From: Erpobdella octoculata
Taxonomy: Eukaryota; Annelida; Clitellata; Hirudinida; Erpobdellidae
Direction: 5' to 3'
Length of the DNA stretch: 64,000 nt
NCBI GenBank assembly: GCA_963978895.1
Contig: OZ022246.1
Span: 1,836,605-1,900,604 of the forward strand
The notes under the pieces were generated by a model. It was not told the DNA's origin, searched no databases, and saw only the letters and a list, made by a program, of their open reading frames with translations. Position numbers and translations under genes: made by a program. The first letter of the stretch is position 1. The number at the start of each line of letters is the position of its first letter. This document shows, piece after piece, positions 38,538-50,405 of this stretch.

Positions 38538-39027
38538 ATGGGACCAAAACTGAATTTAGAATTTCTAACACCAAAAGAATGCGAAAAAATTATTGAAGTA
38601 ATTCAAAAAGATCTTGTCTTACAACATCTAGAACAGCAAAGAATTTGGTATGTTAATTTATTTTGCAGAATCAAAAAAATATAGGCATAGTCATATATAG
38701 GTAAAATAGGTCCCATTTACCTAAACTAAATCTATGTTCATTGTTATATCACAATTCTGTAATATCATATTATAGCATAACATTAAACATAATATTATGA
38801 GATGAAGTCGGATATTATAACCTACTGCCGCCAGACAAACGTTTTTGTAAAATTTAAAAAAAACGAGACTAAAGTCAAACAGCACATAACTGTACCTACT
38901 CATTAATCTTTCCTACATGACATATATTTTATTTGAAATTTTTTTACATAATTTCTGATGTATGTAACTGTGTATGTATGTATGTACCTATACATACATA
39001 TGTATGTATGTATGTACCTATACATAC

Positions 39028-39058
<31 letters not shown>

Positions 39059-39114
39059 TGTATGTATGTATGTATGTATGTATGTATGTATGTATGTATG
39101 TATGTATGTATGTA

Positions 39115-39163
<49 letters not shown>

Positions 39164-42100
39164 ATGTATGTATGTATGTATGTATGTATGTATGTATGTA
39201 TGTATGTATGTATGTATGTATGTATGTATGTATGTATGTATGTATGTATGTATGTATGTATGTATGTATGTATGTATGTATGTATGTATGTATGTATGTA
39301 TGTATGTATGTATGTATGTATGTATGTATGTATGTATGTATGTATGTATGTATGTATGTATGTATGTATGTATGTATGTATGTATGTATGTATGTATGTA
39401 TGTATGTATGTATGTATGTATGTATGTATGTATGTATGTATGTATGTATGTATGTATGTATGTATGTATGTATGTATGTATGTATGTATGTATGTATGTA
39501 TGTATGTATGTATGTATGTATGTATGTATGTATGTATGTATGTATGTATGTATGTATGTATGTATTTATGTATGTATGTATGTTATAACTTCTATCATTT
39601 TTGACAAACTATCTTTAGCTTCATAATATTTGTATAATATAATACTATTTTCTGTTTTAGGAAAATCAACGAAGAAGTCAGCGATAACAACGAACTGTGT
39701 AAAATATTATCGAAACAAAATTCCTTCAATGAAAATTATTGTCTCTATTGCTTCTTAAAATTCCGGTTGATATTCCGGAAAAGAGTCGTCTGTAAGATCT
39801 GCGAGTATAATTTTTGCCAGAGATGTGCTGTCTTTGATGTCGTCCGCGACGGATACGTTTGCTCTTTTTGCACCAAGAAAAAGTAAGAATTTATTACCGA
39901 AGATAATTTTTTTTCATGTAATAAATTATTAGAAATTAAAAAAATACTCGCGCCTAATATTGATTTGAAGTCAATGCGAGAGACAATCGCTGGAGTGGTT
40001 TTATTCGCGAGTGAGGTCAAAGTTCAAGAGGTCTGGAAGTTCAAAGGTCATAAGATGTCTGTGTCTGCGGAATTCTTCGTCGGGTAAAATTTAAATTTTG
40101 ATGTTTCTATGATGGCACATGATGACAAATTATTTTCTTTCAGCAATTGTATTAAAAAGCCTTTCCCATCCCGACCCCAAAGTTAATACAGCAAAGTATA
40201 TAAAAATTCATGTCTAAGACTGATGTTTTATTTTGTATGAACCTGGTTTTGTTTTAAGATCAAGTGTTTAAGACCTACGCCTGCAACACTAATAAAACCT
40301 CAGAATTGTGGAATTGATTGAGAAAGGGTCTATGAAGTTTTACTGCAATAATCAACACCATGCACGAGGCTATAATAAAGGTTGTGTCTAATACAAAAAT
40401 AAAAAATAAAAACTTTTTTTTAATACCAGCAGCTGTTATGTCGAAAAGCATGGAGGCCATGCAGAGTCCAGGAATTCTTTCCAGCTGTGATTCGTTGGTG
40501 GGAAAACCCTACAGCTACGACAAGCTCTGTTCAAACCACAGCATGGAAGAAAAAGAAGCTGATGAAGAGATTAGAAGCTTAGATCGTTTGACTGAAAGAT
40601 TGGTTGAGATTCAGGATTCGTGTGCTAAGACATCTGGTTGCATGAAGCAACAGGTTTCAGATGTTAGTTACTTTTTTCTACAGTGGTGGTGCGGAGTGTG
40701 GTGTTGGATGGAGGTTTTAGAAGCTTGTAAGTTTGTGGAAAATCAGTGAGTAGGAATGGTTGCATGAAACCATACGTAATTTCTTTATATCAACAAGACC
40801 GATGTCGATAAAATGACTTTTCCCGCTTAAATGACTTTTCCCGCTTAAATGACTTTTCCCGCTTAAATGACTTTTAAAATTTTAGAAGTAGATGAGAAAG
40901 ATAGTTCTTGCTAATTTTGGACGGTTTTTTTTTCTTTTACAGCTCGTGACTATGGAAAAATCCTTAACGGATATGAATGATCTGTTAAACTCTGTTGATG
41001 AATCGTTTATTGGAGATTATAACCTTACCGATGGTGAAAATAGCTGCCATGGACATCATTATCAGAACAGTAATGAAACAATGGTTAGTTTAATTAAGGG
41101 TGGGCGTTGCCTAAAAGATTAGACTGTGACAGGAATAGCGCCGAAAATGGGTTGTGGAGTCCGAGTCCTGAACAAAATTACATAGGTGGCGATCCTTAAA
41201 AAATGAAAAAGTTTAAAAATAAAAACTTGCTATATCTTTAATTTATTTAATTTTAAAGCTAATTATCCGAAGCAGGAAACTTTGACGCTATAGCGCGATC
41301 AATTTGGCAATAACTGCAGCTGTTCTAGATATGGCTTTGACGGCGCATAGTATCGAAGTTTAACAACAGGTTTTTATGTTATCTGTTTAATGGGATTTAG
41401 GAAATTCTATACTGAAGCTCAGTGGTGGATCAAGGAATTCAAGAATTCTCTAACTTCTTTTTCTTGAATAGAGGATGACAGGGGGATAATCGGAGTCGTA
41501 GTTCATTTTCTATAAAAAAATATCACACTTGACATGTATAGCAAAAATGGTTGTAGAATAGCAATGAATAATATAAATCTTCATTATAAATTAAGTCACA
41601 ATAATTTGGGGACCTTTTAAAGCCTAATGTCCCCTCTCCGATCGGGGGTTCGGGGTGTTGTAACCACGGCAATTTTATATATTTTTTTTTTAACCAGTTG
41701 AACTTGGCAGCCAATCAGATATCTGATATTACTTCAGTAGCAGCTGGCCTGTTGGAGAAAACCTTGTCGAAAGCCAATGAGATTGCAGGAGACATTGATG
41801 ATGACAGTGACGATGATGCAAATGACATGGAGGAATACATTTTTTCCAACGGTTCTGATGATGCAACAGGTCAAGTTGAAAAAGTGGATAACTTTGATGA
41901 GTCAGGGGTCAACAAACCAGAAGATTCTGACGAGTTAGGATGCAACGAATCAGAACTTCAGAGTAATGGCGGAAGTGCTGCTGCTGCTGATGATGATGAT
42001 GATCAGGAAAACAATGAAAATAAACTGAAATCCATCGAAAAAGATGTAGGCATATTTATTCAAATTTCTTTATTTAAATGTAGTTTTGTGATAAATGCTG

Positions 42101-43261
42101 CTCGGCTGTGTACTTATTTAGAGGCTTGACCTTACTGCCTGCGTCACTGTTAGGTACTCTCTGCAATTTGGTTCAAATCCCGACTTGCTCACTGCGAGCC
42201 TATATAGAGGACGAGGGAAAAGGAAACAGTACCAAACAATACGGTCTGTGGACAGGCTATACTTTGGTTATCCCTAAAGACGCTTCTAATTTAGTTGTAA
42301 AACCCATTGTGAAAAGAGCGAGATCAAAACTACTATTGAGAAACTGAATTTGGTTCAAACCAGATTTTTGAAACTTTTTTTGAAATAGACCTACCTGGAA
42401 AGCAAATCAACCATCATTTTAAGTTTAAAAAATATTCAGTAGAAACTGTCAAATGACAGTTAGTAGCTACCACTAAGGCTATATAGATGTACTAGCGGTT
42501 AGAGTGTATAATGTAGGTAGGCTTATACTCTAATAATGTATCACTATCGACCTGGTACTAAGCAAACGACTTATACCTAACTACACGCAGGTGTACAAAG
42601 CCACGAGCAGAGCGTACATCTTGGAAGAAAAGATCACTGATCTGGAAGGCGAAATAATTGCTACAAATAAAGAATCAATACCGATGAAATTGAATATCTT
42701 CGAGAACGACGTTGCCGACATAGCTGTCGAGGTCACCTCCAATGAGAATGAAGTGAGTTCAACACACATAAATACATACCTATACCAAGTTTCAATAAAT
42801 TTCTATCAACTATTGATATAGAATACCTATTGATGGATAGCTACATAGTATGATTGAATCGGTTCTCTTATATCAACGATAAGTTTGTCATGGCTACTGC
42901 CTACTGCTTAACTCCGCCTTGCTCTTGCAAGCCATTCCCATGCCTGGAGAAAGGAGGAAGAAAAAGTTAAAAGGATCAAATTATGATCCACGACAGGAAG
43001 TACTCAGGTGCTTCCAATATACAGCCATTACAGTCTTAAAACACCTGGTGTAAAAGACTATAAACTATTAAAAAATTATTAATTGCCTACTGATATAAAA
43101 AACTTTAAATTATATCAATTAAGCTAATTGTTTCGTTGCTCTACCACCAGTCTTGAAAATGCAATTAAACCAAGACTTTATTTAAGGTTCCGATGACGAA
43201 ACATGATTTTTATTTTCAGGTTAAATCAATCCAGCACAGAATTACAAGCCTGAACGAATGA
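38538..43261 (+). CDS. Slac2/MYRIP/melanophilin-like Rab effector (451 aa)
   Basis: Exons: 38538-38647, 39661-39882, 40012-40083, 40144-40181, 40433-40653, 40943-41083, 41698-42045, 42591-42752, 43220-43261; total 1356 nt in phase. The N-terminus is a Rab-binding helix (LEFLTPKECEKIIEVIQKD) followed by a FYVE-related zinc finger (YCLYCFLKF, CKICEYNFCQRC, YVCSFCTKK) and the helix EVWKFKGHKMS, the layout of Slp/Slac2 Rab27 effectors. There are no C2 domains. The middle is acidic (DDDSDDDANDMEEY, AAAADDDDDQENNENK). The C-terminus is a coiled coil (YKATSRAYILEEKITDLEGE) ending VKSIQHRITSLNE, like the ends of melanophilin and MYRIP (IESRISAL). This favours Slac2, which links Rab27 vesicles to class V or VII myosins. 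Much shorter than MYRIP; a myosin-binding segment was not recognised. The 38-nt exon 4 is placed by phase. Confidence 0.82.
38970..39582. repeat. (TATG)n microsatellite, about 610 bp, with TG core
   Basis: Near-perfect TATG units with an internal TG dinucleotide run at 39120-39146 and two ACCTATACATACATA interruptions near the left end. Intron 1 of the Slac2-like gene. Overlapping ORFs are artefacts. Confidence 0.98.
40803..40875. repeat. 18-bp tandem repeat
   Basis: Four copies of AAATGACTTTTCCCGCTT in an intron of the Slac2-like gene, just before exon 6. Confidence 0.95.
43045..43075 (+). mobile_element. retroposon 3' end (TGGTGTAAAAGACTATAAACT)
   Basis: Plus-strand copy of the sequence found inverted at 14870-14905 and 47496-47545, followed by an A-rich tail. 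The upstream 150 bp (from about 42890) may be the body of a longer element. Confidence 0.5.
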
Positions 43262-44334
43262 AAGAATCTTGCCGTCACCATTATACTCGCCATTATTGCT
43301 TTGATGATATTCGCTATCTTAACTCGAGTAGTAAAAATCACTAAAACCAAGTTATTAATTATTTAATTAATAGGTGTTACTGTTAACGAGCCTGTCGCTT
43401 TGCGCTTTTGTCATCTTTACGGCCATGAACTATAATGTGATGATGACGATGCGCCATTAACTCGTCTTTTCATTATCTCTCCCACTTTATAAGTGTCGTC
43501 TAGTATACATGTGATAACAGGAGAAATCTCAAACGGAGCATATTGAATTAAATGGAATTATTCCAAAAAAAATCAAGGGGGTTAATTAAACTCGATTAAC
43601 GTTGGTTCTCATGAAAGTATGAATATTTTTAAGAGCTAAACATGGAAAAGAAGCTAATGAGATAAAATTCCATTTTGTTACATTCGTGCAAATGTTTGGT
43701 CATTGCGAAGAGAAAGAAAAAGACCAACACCCCGTGAAACTCTGTATTTTCAAATCCTAATCGCTAAATAAAAAAAAACTTCAACATGATCCCAGTTATT
43801 TAGTCTTTGACATAAATATCTACTAAAATTTTTCCACCTAACAAAATGAGGTTGACAGAGTAATAACAAATAAAAGTCATGGATGAATAAAAATGATACA
43901 AATGATACATGGAAAAAACCTTCTACTTCTAATACAACCATTTTGATTTCAAAGAACAAAAAAAAAACAAACAATATGTTTTCTTCTATAAAATTCGGAC
44001 TACACGAGATTTAGCTACTTTCCTCCGTTCGGTGAATTTACACAATTATACATCTAAAAGCGGCAATAAAAGAAAGCTTCAAGTCGACGCAGCGAGCGAA
44101 TGTCGTCACGAGTTTAATGCGCGCGTGTATAAAATAACATTCAATAATGTGCATAAATGTATAAAATTACATTCAATAATAATGATGTGAAAGCCTTTAG
44201 AAACAATACGAGAGACAGGAAGAAAACTGAACAAACATACAAAGAGGTTAACAAAAAAACACTTAAAATACAGAACGAAAACAGATGTAAAAGATAGCCG
44301 ATAATAAAGAAAATTGATTCCTTAAAATAAATAA

Positions 44335-44399
<65 letters not shown>

Positions 44400-45296
44400 T
44401 GATTAAAGATATGGAGTATAACTGGCAAGTTACATGATAGGATGATTAAATTTTTATAAACCACTTTAAACGGTCTTAATTAACCGGAAAATGAAAATAA
44501 AATGAAGTGTTCGCAAACGAATATTTTGATTTAAAAGAACGTAGCCGAAAGAAGGCGTGTTTTTTTGGCCGAAGAAAGAGAGCCGGTAAAATAGACCTGA
44601 CGTGAGATGTCAACAAAACGTTTATCATAATTATTAATTGGCATGCTATACAAATGTTCTTTACATTACATTACATGCGTAAATAGTAAAACGTGCAGAT
44701 ATATATATTTATAGAGATATTTTAACGGCATTATTAACATTCATATTACCAGAAAGACAACTAATATTTTTTAAAACAGCACCATAATTAAAATTATATC
44801 TGATAGTTAGCATCACCATAGCAGGAAGCAAAAGAATATGGAAGATACTTTAGAACTTTAGAAGATGAAGCACTAGATGATATAGTTTTTTTCTTAATAA
44901 CAATGCATACGTCTGGCATGAATTATGTTGGTGATTGCGATTCGTAGCCGATGATATTGATGATGAGGGCCACAGTTTGCTTGTTCGAGTAAAATAGAGA
45001 TTCACGGTTAGCAGTCGCTTTAGCGGAAACAACTCAACTCCACCAGGCGACGGCAGAGTGCCAAAGCTGGATCTGGTGGTACGGTATTGACACTTCCGCT
45101 ACCAAGTCTCGAATATGAACCAGCCGAACTGTAAAGAAGATTTGTTTGCCTGCTCCGCACGTAGTCGTCACTTACACACTTAGGGCTAGAAAAAAAATCA
45201 TAAAGTATGACCAACGACAGATGAAAACCTGTGATTGCGACGGTAACAACCACGGTTGATATAGATCTTCCCAAATGATGAAAAAAAACAAAGTGG
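43262..45296. other. spacer / long 3' regions of two convergent genes
   Basis: Lies between the Slac2-like stop and the PORCN stop. AT-rich, with a (TA)n tract at 44337-44396. ORFs on the minus strand here show no family resemblance; part is likely 3'UTR. Confidence 0.5.
44337..44396. repeat. (TA)n microsatellite
   Basis: About 60 bp of TA downstream of PORCN. Confidence 0.97.
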
Positions 45297-48200
45297 TTAT
45301 ATGATAAAATTGACCGCAAACGTTACTACGGCAGCGAGGTGACTAGAATATCCAAGAGCAGACCATTTGGACAACGTGTGTTCCATGCTGTAACCCTTTA
45401 ATTTTAAAAAAATTCTAAATATTAGAATAATGCAAAGATAGATGAGACAAAGAAATTATTTTTTTTGTAAATTAAAAAAAATAATTTATAAATTGTAGCT
45501 CAGTCCGTAAGAGCACATATATAATACAAATACATAAAATATTAGACATACCTCTTCTTCACTAGGGTCCCCATCAAACATAAGTCCAAGGTAAGCAAGA
45601 TGGAAGACAGACAGGAGAGAGAATGAGAAATTCGTAACCATGACGTAGATGTCGTTCTGATAAACAAAAGATCGCTTGAGTAATCGAAAAACTCAAAAAT
45701 AATTAAACATGTAATACGATATTCATGGCATTAGTCTAATTTCACATGAATAAAAAATAGAACTAGTACTCAAAGCAAAGATTTTAAAAAATACATTATT
45801 GAACTTAAACAACAAAATGGTGGAATATTAGCAACAAAATGGTGAATACAAATGACAAAATGATGGAAAATTAAACAGCTAAATGGTGGAATATAAACAC
45901 CAAAATGGTGGAATATGAACAGCAAAACGGTGAACAACAAACAACAAAATGATGGAATACTAAAACCAAAATGGCAGAAAACAAACAACAAAATGGTGGA
46001 ATAGAAACAACAAAATGACTACTCACCCATTTATAAAGATGTCTACAATTCTGCTTACACTGCTTAGCTTCGATGCAAGCTTCGAAGCAGTCAGCAAGTT
46101 TCTTTCTCAGATCTGTTTAAAACGAAAATCACCTCTATTTTAATGTCGCTTAGTTCATTTTTAATAAAAGCCTCGTCCGCCACAAAAGTTATTTAGCTAA
46201 TTATTCAACAATAGTAGTACAGTAAGTACAGCTGTAAAAGTTGTAATTCAAAATGCAACAGCAAGCCAACACTAACTAAATTCAACGTAAGTGTAAAAAC
46301 CGAGCGACAGGAGAACAGCTGATAGCTGGAAGTTAAGACCCTGTAAAGTAAAAATTGAAACACAATTTGTACGTATATGGTATGTCTCTAACTTCACAAT
46401 GTATTTATAAACACAACGTCACCAACATGTAACATGGAGCTGGCACAATAGGTGAGAAATATGGCAGCAAAGTTTCCGAGCGGTTTTGAGACTTTAAAAA
46501 CATCTAATGAAATTAAAAAAGAAGTATATAACTATTTTTTTTTATCTAAACCATTAAATAATTAAAATAAATATGTAAAATAAAATCTTAATAAAAATCC
46601 AAAAAATTCAAAATGAGCTAATAACATTATTCTTCCAATCATATTAACCTTATATAACTTTAAATAATAGACAACCTCAAATCAATAAAGAAAAATAATA
46701 ACTATGAAAATGCACACAAACAGTTTTTGAGCCACGCGTGCATAGGCAAATTCCAGCTGGTGACGACCTCAACCAATGACCTCGGCATCTCCACGTTGAA
46801 TATCTTTGTAACAGTCACGTCCCTGATTCGAATAGGTTTCATTTTTACGACGAAAATATAGCAGAATCTACACGACTGATTTTGTTTGCAGTCGCTTATA
46901 TCGGGATATTTAAATGACAAATAATTGTTTAATACGATTAAATTATTATTTTAATTTAAAAATTAGATATTTTTATCATCTGATAATTAATAAATTTAAA
47001 AAAACCAATTATAAATAAAATAAATAAATAAATAATTTGCTACCATTTTATTTCGTTGTTTAAGCCCTTGGAAAACCCGAACCCAGAAAGAGTGAGCAGG
47101 AACTCGGACAGCTTGCATACGAAGTAGTGACTGAACCGAAAGCTCAGGGCATCTCTGAACGCGGCCAACCACCTATCCAAAAAAAGTATATTATGTGATA
47201 TTATATATATCAAGCGCAAATGGGTGGCACTTGTCCTTTAATAACCCAAGAACCAATGAAGGGATCTTGGCATGGTGAATACAAATTTGTTACCCAGAGA
47301 AGACTTAAGACATTGTGGGCCACAATGCTGTTTAGCAATCCAACAACCATTTTAACATTAATTATAAAAATTATTTCATGTTGATCCCATTATAGCATCC
47401 TCTAATTTGATTCAATGAAAGATTTTTCAAATTTAGCAATAAATAAATCAATTATTAAATAGATTAATAAAAATAGTTAATTGATATCAATCCTGTTTTT
47501 TTTTTTTTTTTTTTTTTTTATTATAGTTTATAGTCTTTTACACCATGATATCAATCCTGAAAATGTTCTGCCTTAAAAAGACCAGCTTTAACAGCTAATG
47601 ATTGGATTTCCTACTTTAATTCAAAGCCTTAAAATGCTTACATGAATGAGACATCGTTCAAAGCCCACTGCGATAAACAGGTGGAGACGACAAGGCACCC
47701 GAGAGACACAAAGAAACTTGTCAGACATTTGAGAACCCAGAAAAAGTCCTGCAAAATTAGAACAGTTCATCAGAGACCTTAATACGATCGTTTGTGACAT
47801 ATGATCATTAATGACAGACGATCGTTAATAACAGATGATCGTTAATAACAGATGATCCTTAATGACAGATGATCTTTAGAAGGAAAATAAGAATTGATTT
47901 TTAAATTTAATTTTAAGGTTTCTACTAGCCAGAAGTTTTGGGTTCGAGTCGGATACGGCAGACACATAATCGGTATAAGAAGTCCACGGCCCAAAAATGA
48001 TCGATCCAGCCTGTAGTGCATAGCCCGAGTACTGGAGGATGGAGGGCGCTTGTTTAAGAACCTGAGTGTCAAGATCGAAAGAAAGAGAGATCAGCTTCAT
48101 TGAGAGGATCATCTGGCTGCCTAAAAAAAAAACAGTTGCAGTAGAGATAAAACCAGAGGGAATGGATACGAATACAAATTTGAGTTAATATTGAAATAAT

Positions 48201-49171
48201 AAATAGAACTAATGGTGGAATAAATAAGAAAAAATGAACAGTTCTGGTGATATGATAGTGAATACAAGCATTAATAATAACGACAAAAAGACAATATGGT
48301 TATCTTTTTGTTATCGACAGCTGGGGAAAAAAACTAAAAAATTTCTTGTGAATAGAAATGCTGACCCCGTATCTTGTGCCATTCTGACTTCTTAACGATA
48401 AAAAGTTCGCTGAAAAAAATGTAAAAAAATTGATGTTAATTAACTTTTAAATTCACGTTTATTATCTTTTCACTCAAAATCACATATAATTTTACCCCAT
48501 ACAAAAAGCTATTAGTCAAAATAATAAAATGTCAATCTACTCAATAAAGAAGCTCCATCCAGGTAACCTACCAGGTGAGGAGATAAACGACGATGACAAG
48601 CAAGACGATGACACCCGTCCTCTCTCTGCACTTTCGCTGGGTGAGTCTTATGAGAGGATAGACGACCACCAATAGAAGAATGATAAAAACAAAATTCTCT
48701 TTGTAGAAACTGTACAGCAGCGTCACTCCGGAAACAGAAGAGATGACGTTGGCAAAAGTGATGTAAAACCACGAGTCAAGTCGCCGGCTGATGCAGGCTG
48801 AAAAGTGAATAATCGTTTTATAACCCGTCCGTATGGAAATTACATGCATTTATTAAAAAAACCGAAATCGTGCCTTTTTTAAATATAGATGTTGCTACTT
48901 TTGAGACTAAACAAAGAACAAGTATAAGGCGTATGTTATCGAAGGTCTGCGACAGCGTCGGAAGAATGCACTGGTCAGACAAGTCGGATAAAGGCATCCG
49001 ATCGTTAGAGAAGTCATCAGCGTCCTCAACATCGTCGTCGTCGTCGTAGTAATCTTCAGGCACTTGGAAGTAGCCATCCTCGTCGCCATAATAATAGTCA
49101 TCACCTTCTCCGCTTTCGTAATAAAAATTGTAATCTAAATCGTCTCGGTAATACGAAGACGCTAGTGGCAT
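45297..49171 (-). CDS. PORCN: Porcupine, Wnt O-acyltransferase (505 aa)
   Basis: Multipass ER enzyme of the MBOAT family that adds palmitoleate to a conserved Wnt serine, needed for Wnt secretion. Exons in reading order: 48844-49171, 48572-48797, 48366-48409, 47957-48120, 47642-47748, 47044-47172, 46722-46822, 46427-46491, 46277-46340, 46027-46112, 45552-45656, 45297-45395; total 1518 nt in phase. Landmarks: [71 protein letters not shown], the catalytic-type His in [63 protein letters not shown]. The N-terminus (about residues 8-58) is extremely acidic and Tyr-rich. The exon 1/2 junction implies a 46-bp intron and is the weakest boundary; the exon 4 donor was chosen by phase. Confidence 0.94.
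45795..46018. repeat. degenerate ~20-bp repeat (ACAACAAAATGGTGGAATAT)
   Basis: About eleven diverged units fill the PORCN intron between exons 10 and 11 in reading order, right up to the 46027 exon. Confidence 0.9.
47496..47545 (-). mobile_element. 50-bp retroposed insertion with perfect 14-bp target duplication
   Basis: Read on the minus strand it is TGGTGTAAAAGACTATAAACT, ATAAT, then a poly(A) run of over 20. It is flanked by identical TGATATCAATCCTG at 47482-47495 and 47546-47559. Poly(A) plus a target duplication is the mark of LINE-driven insertion. Inside a PORCN intron. Confidence 0.85.
47801..47878. repeat. short tandem repeat (GATGATCGTTAATAACA)
   Basis: About five imperfect units of roughly 18 bp just downstream of PORCN exon 4 in reading order. 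Confidence 0.85.
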
Positions 49172-50405
49172 TTTCCCCCTTTTTTAGTCTGATTTTAAAC
49201 GTTTCGTTCATCACAATACAATGATGAATGATGACCGGGGCAATGACCGGCAGTCGGAATGCCGACGTTTGTTTACAAAACGTTTCAGTGATGTTAGCAT
49301 GTATATAAATATTTTTCTTAATTAACGTCCTTCTGACTAACAGCGTGCATTATTTATTCTATCTACTTATATAATTTTCTAGTTTTACCCACTCATTCAC
49401 ACATTCAGAAACGGTAGAACGCAGTGGTGCACCCAATGGGGAAATTTTTGGTGCTGGAACCCCCCAAAAAACTCAAAAAAATTATTATTGTAAATACCTT
49501 AAATAACTAATTTTAGTATTGATAAAAACACAAAAAAGTCGATGTAAAAATAATAATTACTCATTATAAATTTGTCTTGCGTTGTTGTTTTCCTACTATT
49601 GCTTGCACAAAAAATCCTCGAAGTTTTTTATACTTGAATTTCACCACAAAAACTTATTTAGAAGTTTTTCATCAGAAAATCATTTACGAACAAATACCAA
49701 CCCACGTAGATTAACGAGGTCAACGATCACTAAGCCCACCCTTACGCATCATAAAGCATTGTATCTATACCACGCACTTACACATAAAAAAACAAACGAT
49801 TTACAAAATGGATTATTGACATTTAACATGTTTAATCATTGCAGTAACATAGCTTTTGTTATTTACGTAGCTTAGAAGTGTCAATTTTAACTTATTTGTT
49901 ATTTCATTTCAGCTACAACAATTATCAATTTTATTTGAGAATATTAAGAATCCAGTGTGGAGGCTTACAGACTTACCTGCTAGTTATTGTAAAGTTGTAT
50001 GTGTACGGAGACCTACCTGTTGATTATTGGGTAAATTCAAAGAGACAGCATAGATGTTATTTGATTAAACTAGCTTTTGATTAAAAAAATTTTTCTGATC
50101 TTTTACCTTTTTATCTTTGAGTTGACTTTTGTCTTGCATAGTCTGGAAAAATTTATGTTAACATTTTATTTAATTTTATTTTAAATCTTTGTAATTAAAT
50201 ATGTTAAATAATATTAAAATAATGTTTTAAAATAAAATATTATTCCATTAAACATTTTACCACCTGATCACTTTTTCGTATTTACCTTTTGTTTTGTTTG
50301 TTGCCCGAAAGTTCCGATATTCACTGGTTCTCATTTTGCGGAACTTTTGTACATTCTTGAGTTTGTTTATTTTATAGTATTGTAGTGTCAAACAGCAGCG
50401 CAACT
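49172..50405. promoter_or_regulatory. divergent spacer PORCN / EPB41L5-like
   Basis: 1.2 kb between opposite start codons; probably holds both promoters and 5'UTRs. A GTGTTAGCA-rich region directly upstream of PORCN is less AT-rich. The 97-codon ORF at 49582-49875 resembles no family. Confidence 0.4.

Noticed and set aside
42108..42347. 79-codon ORF and a GGTTCAAATCCC B-box-like sequence
   Set aside because: In an intron of the Slac2-like gene. No matching A-box at the right distance and no family similarity to the ORF.
45020..45319. 99-codon minus ORF past the PORCN stop
   Set aside because: The PORCN frame ends with TAA at 45297-45299; this frame has no membrane or MBOAT features.
49582..49875. 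97-codon ORF upstream of the EPB41L5-like gene
   Set aside because: AT-rich random composition, no family match; lies in the divergent promoter spacer.
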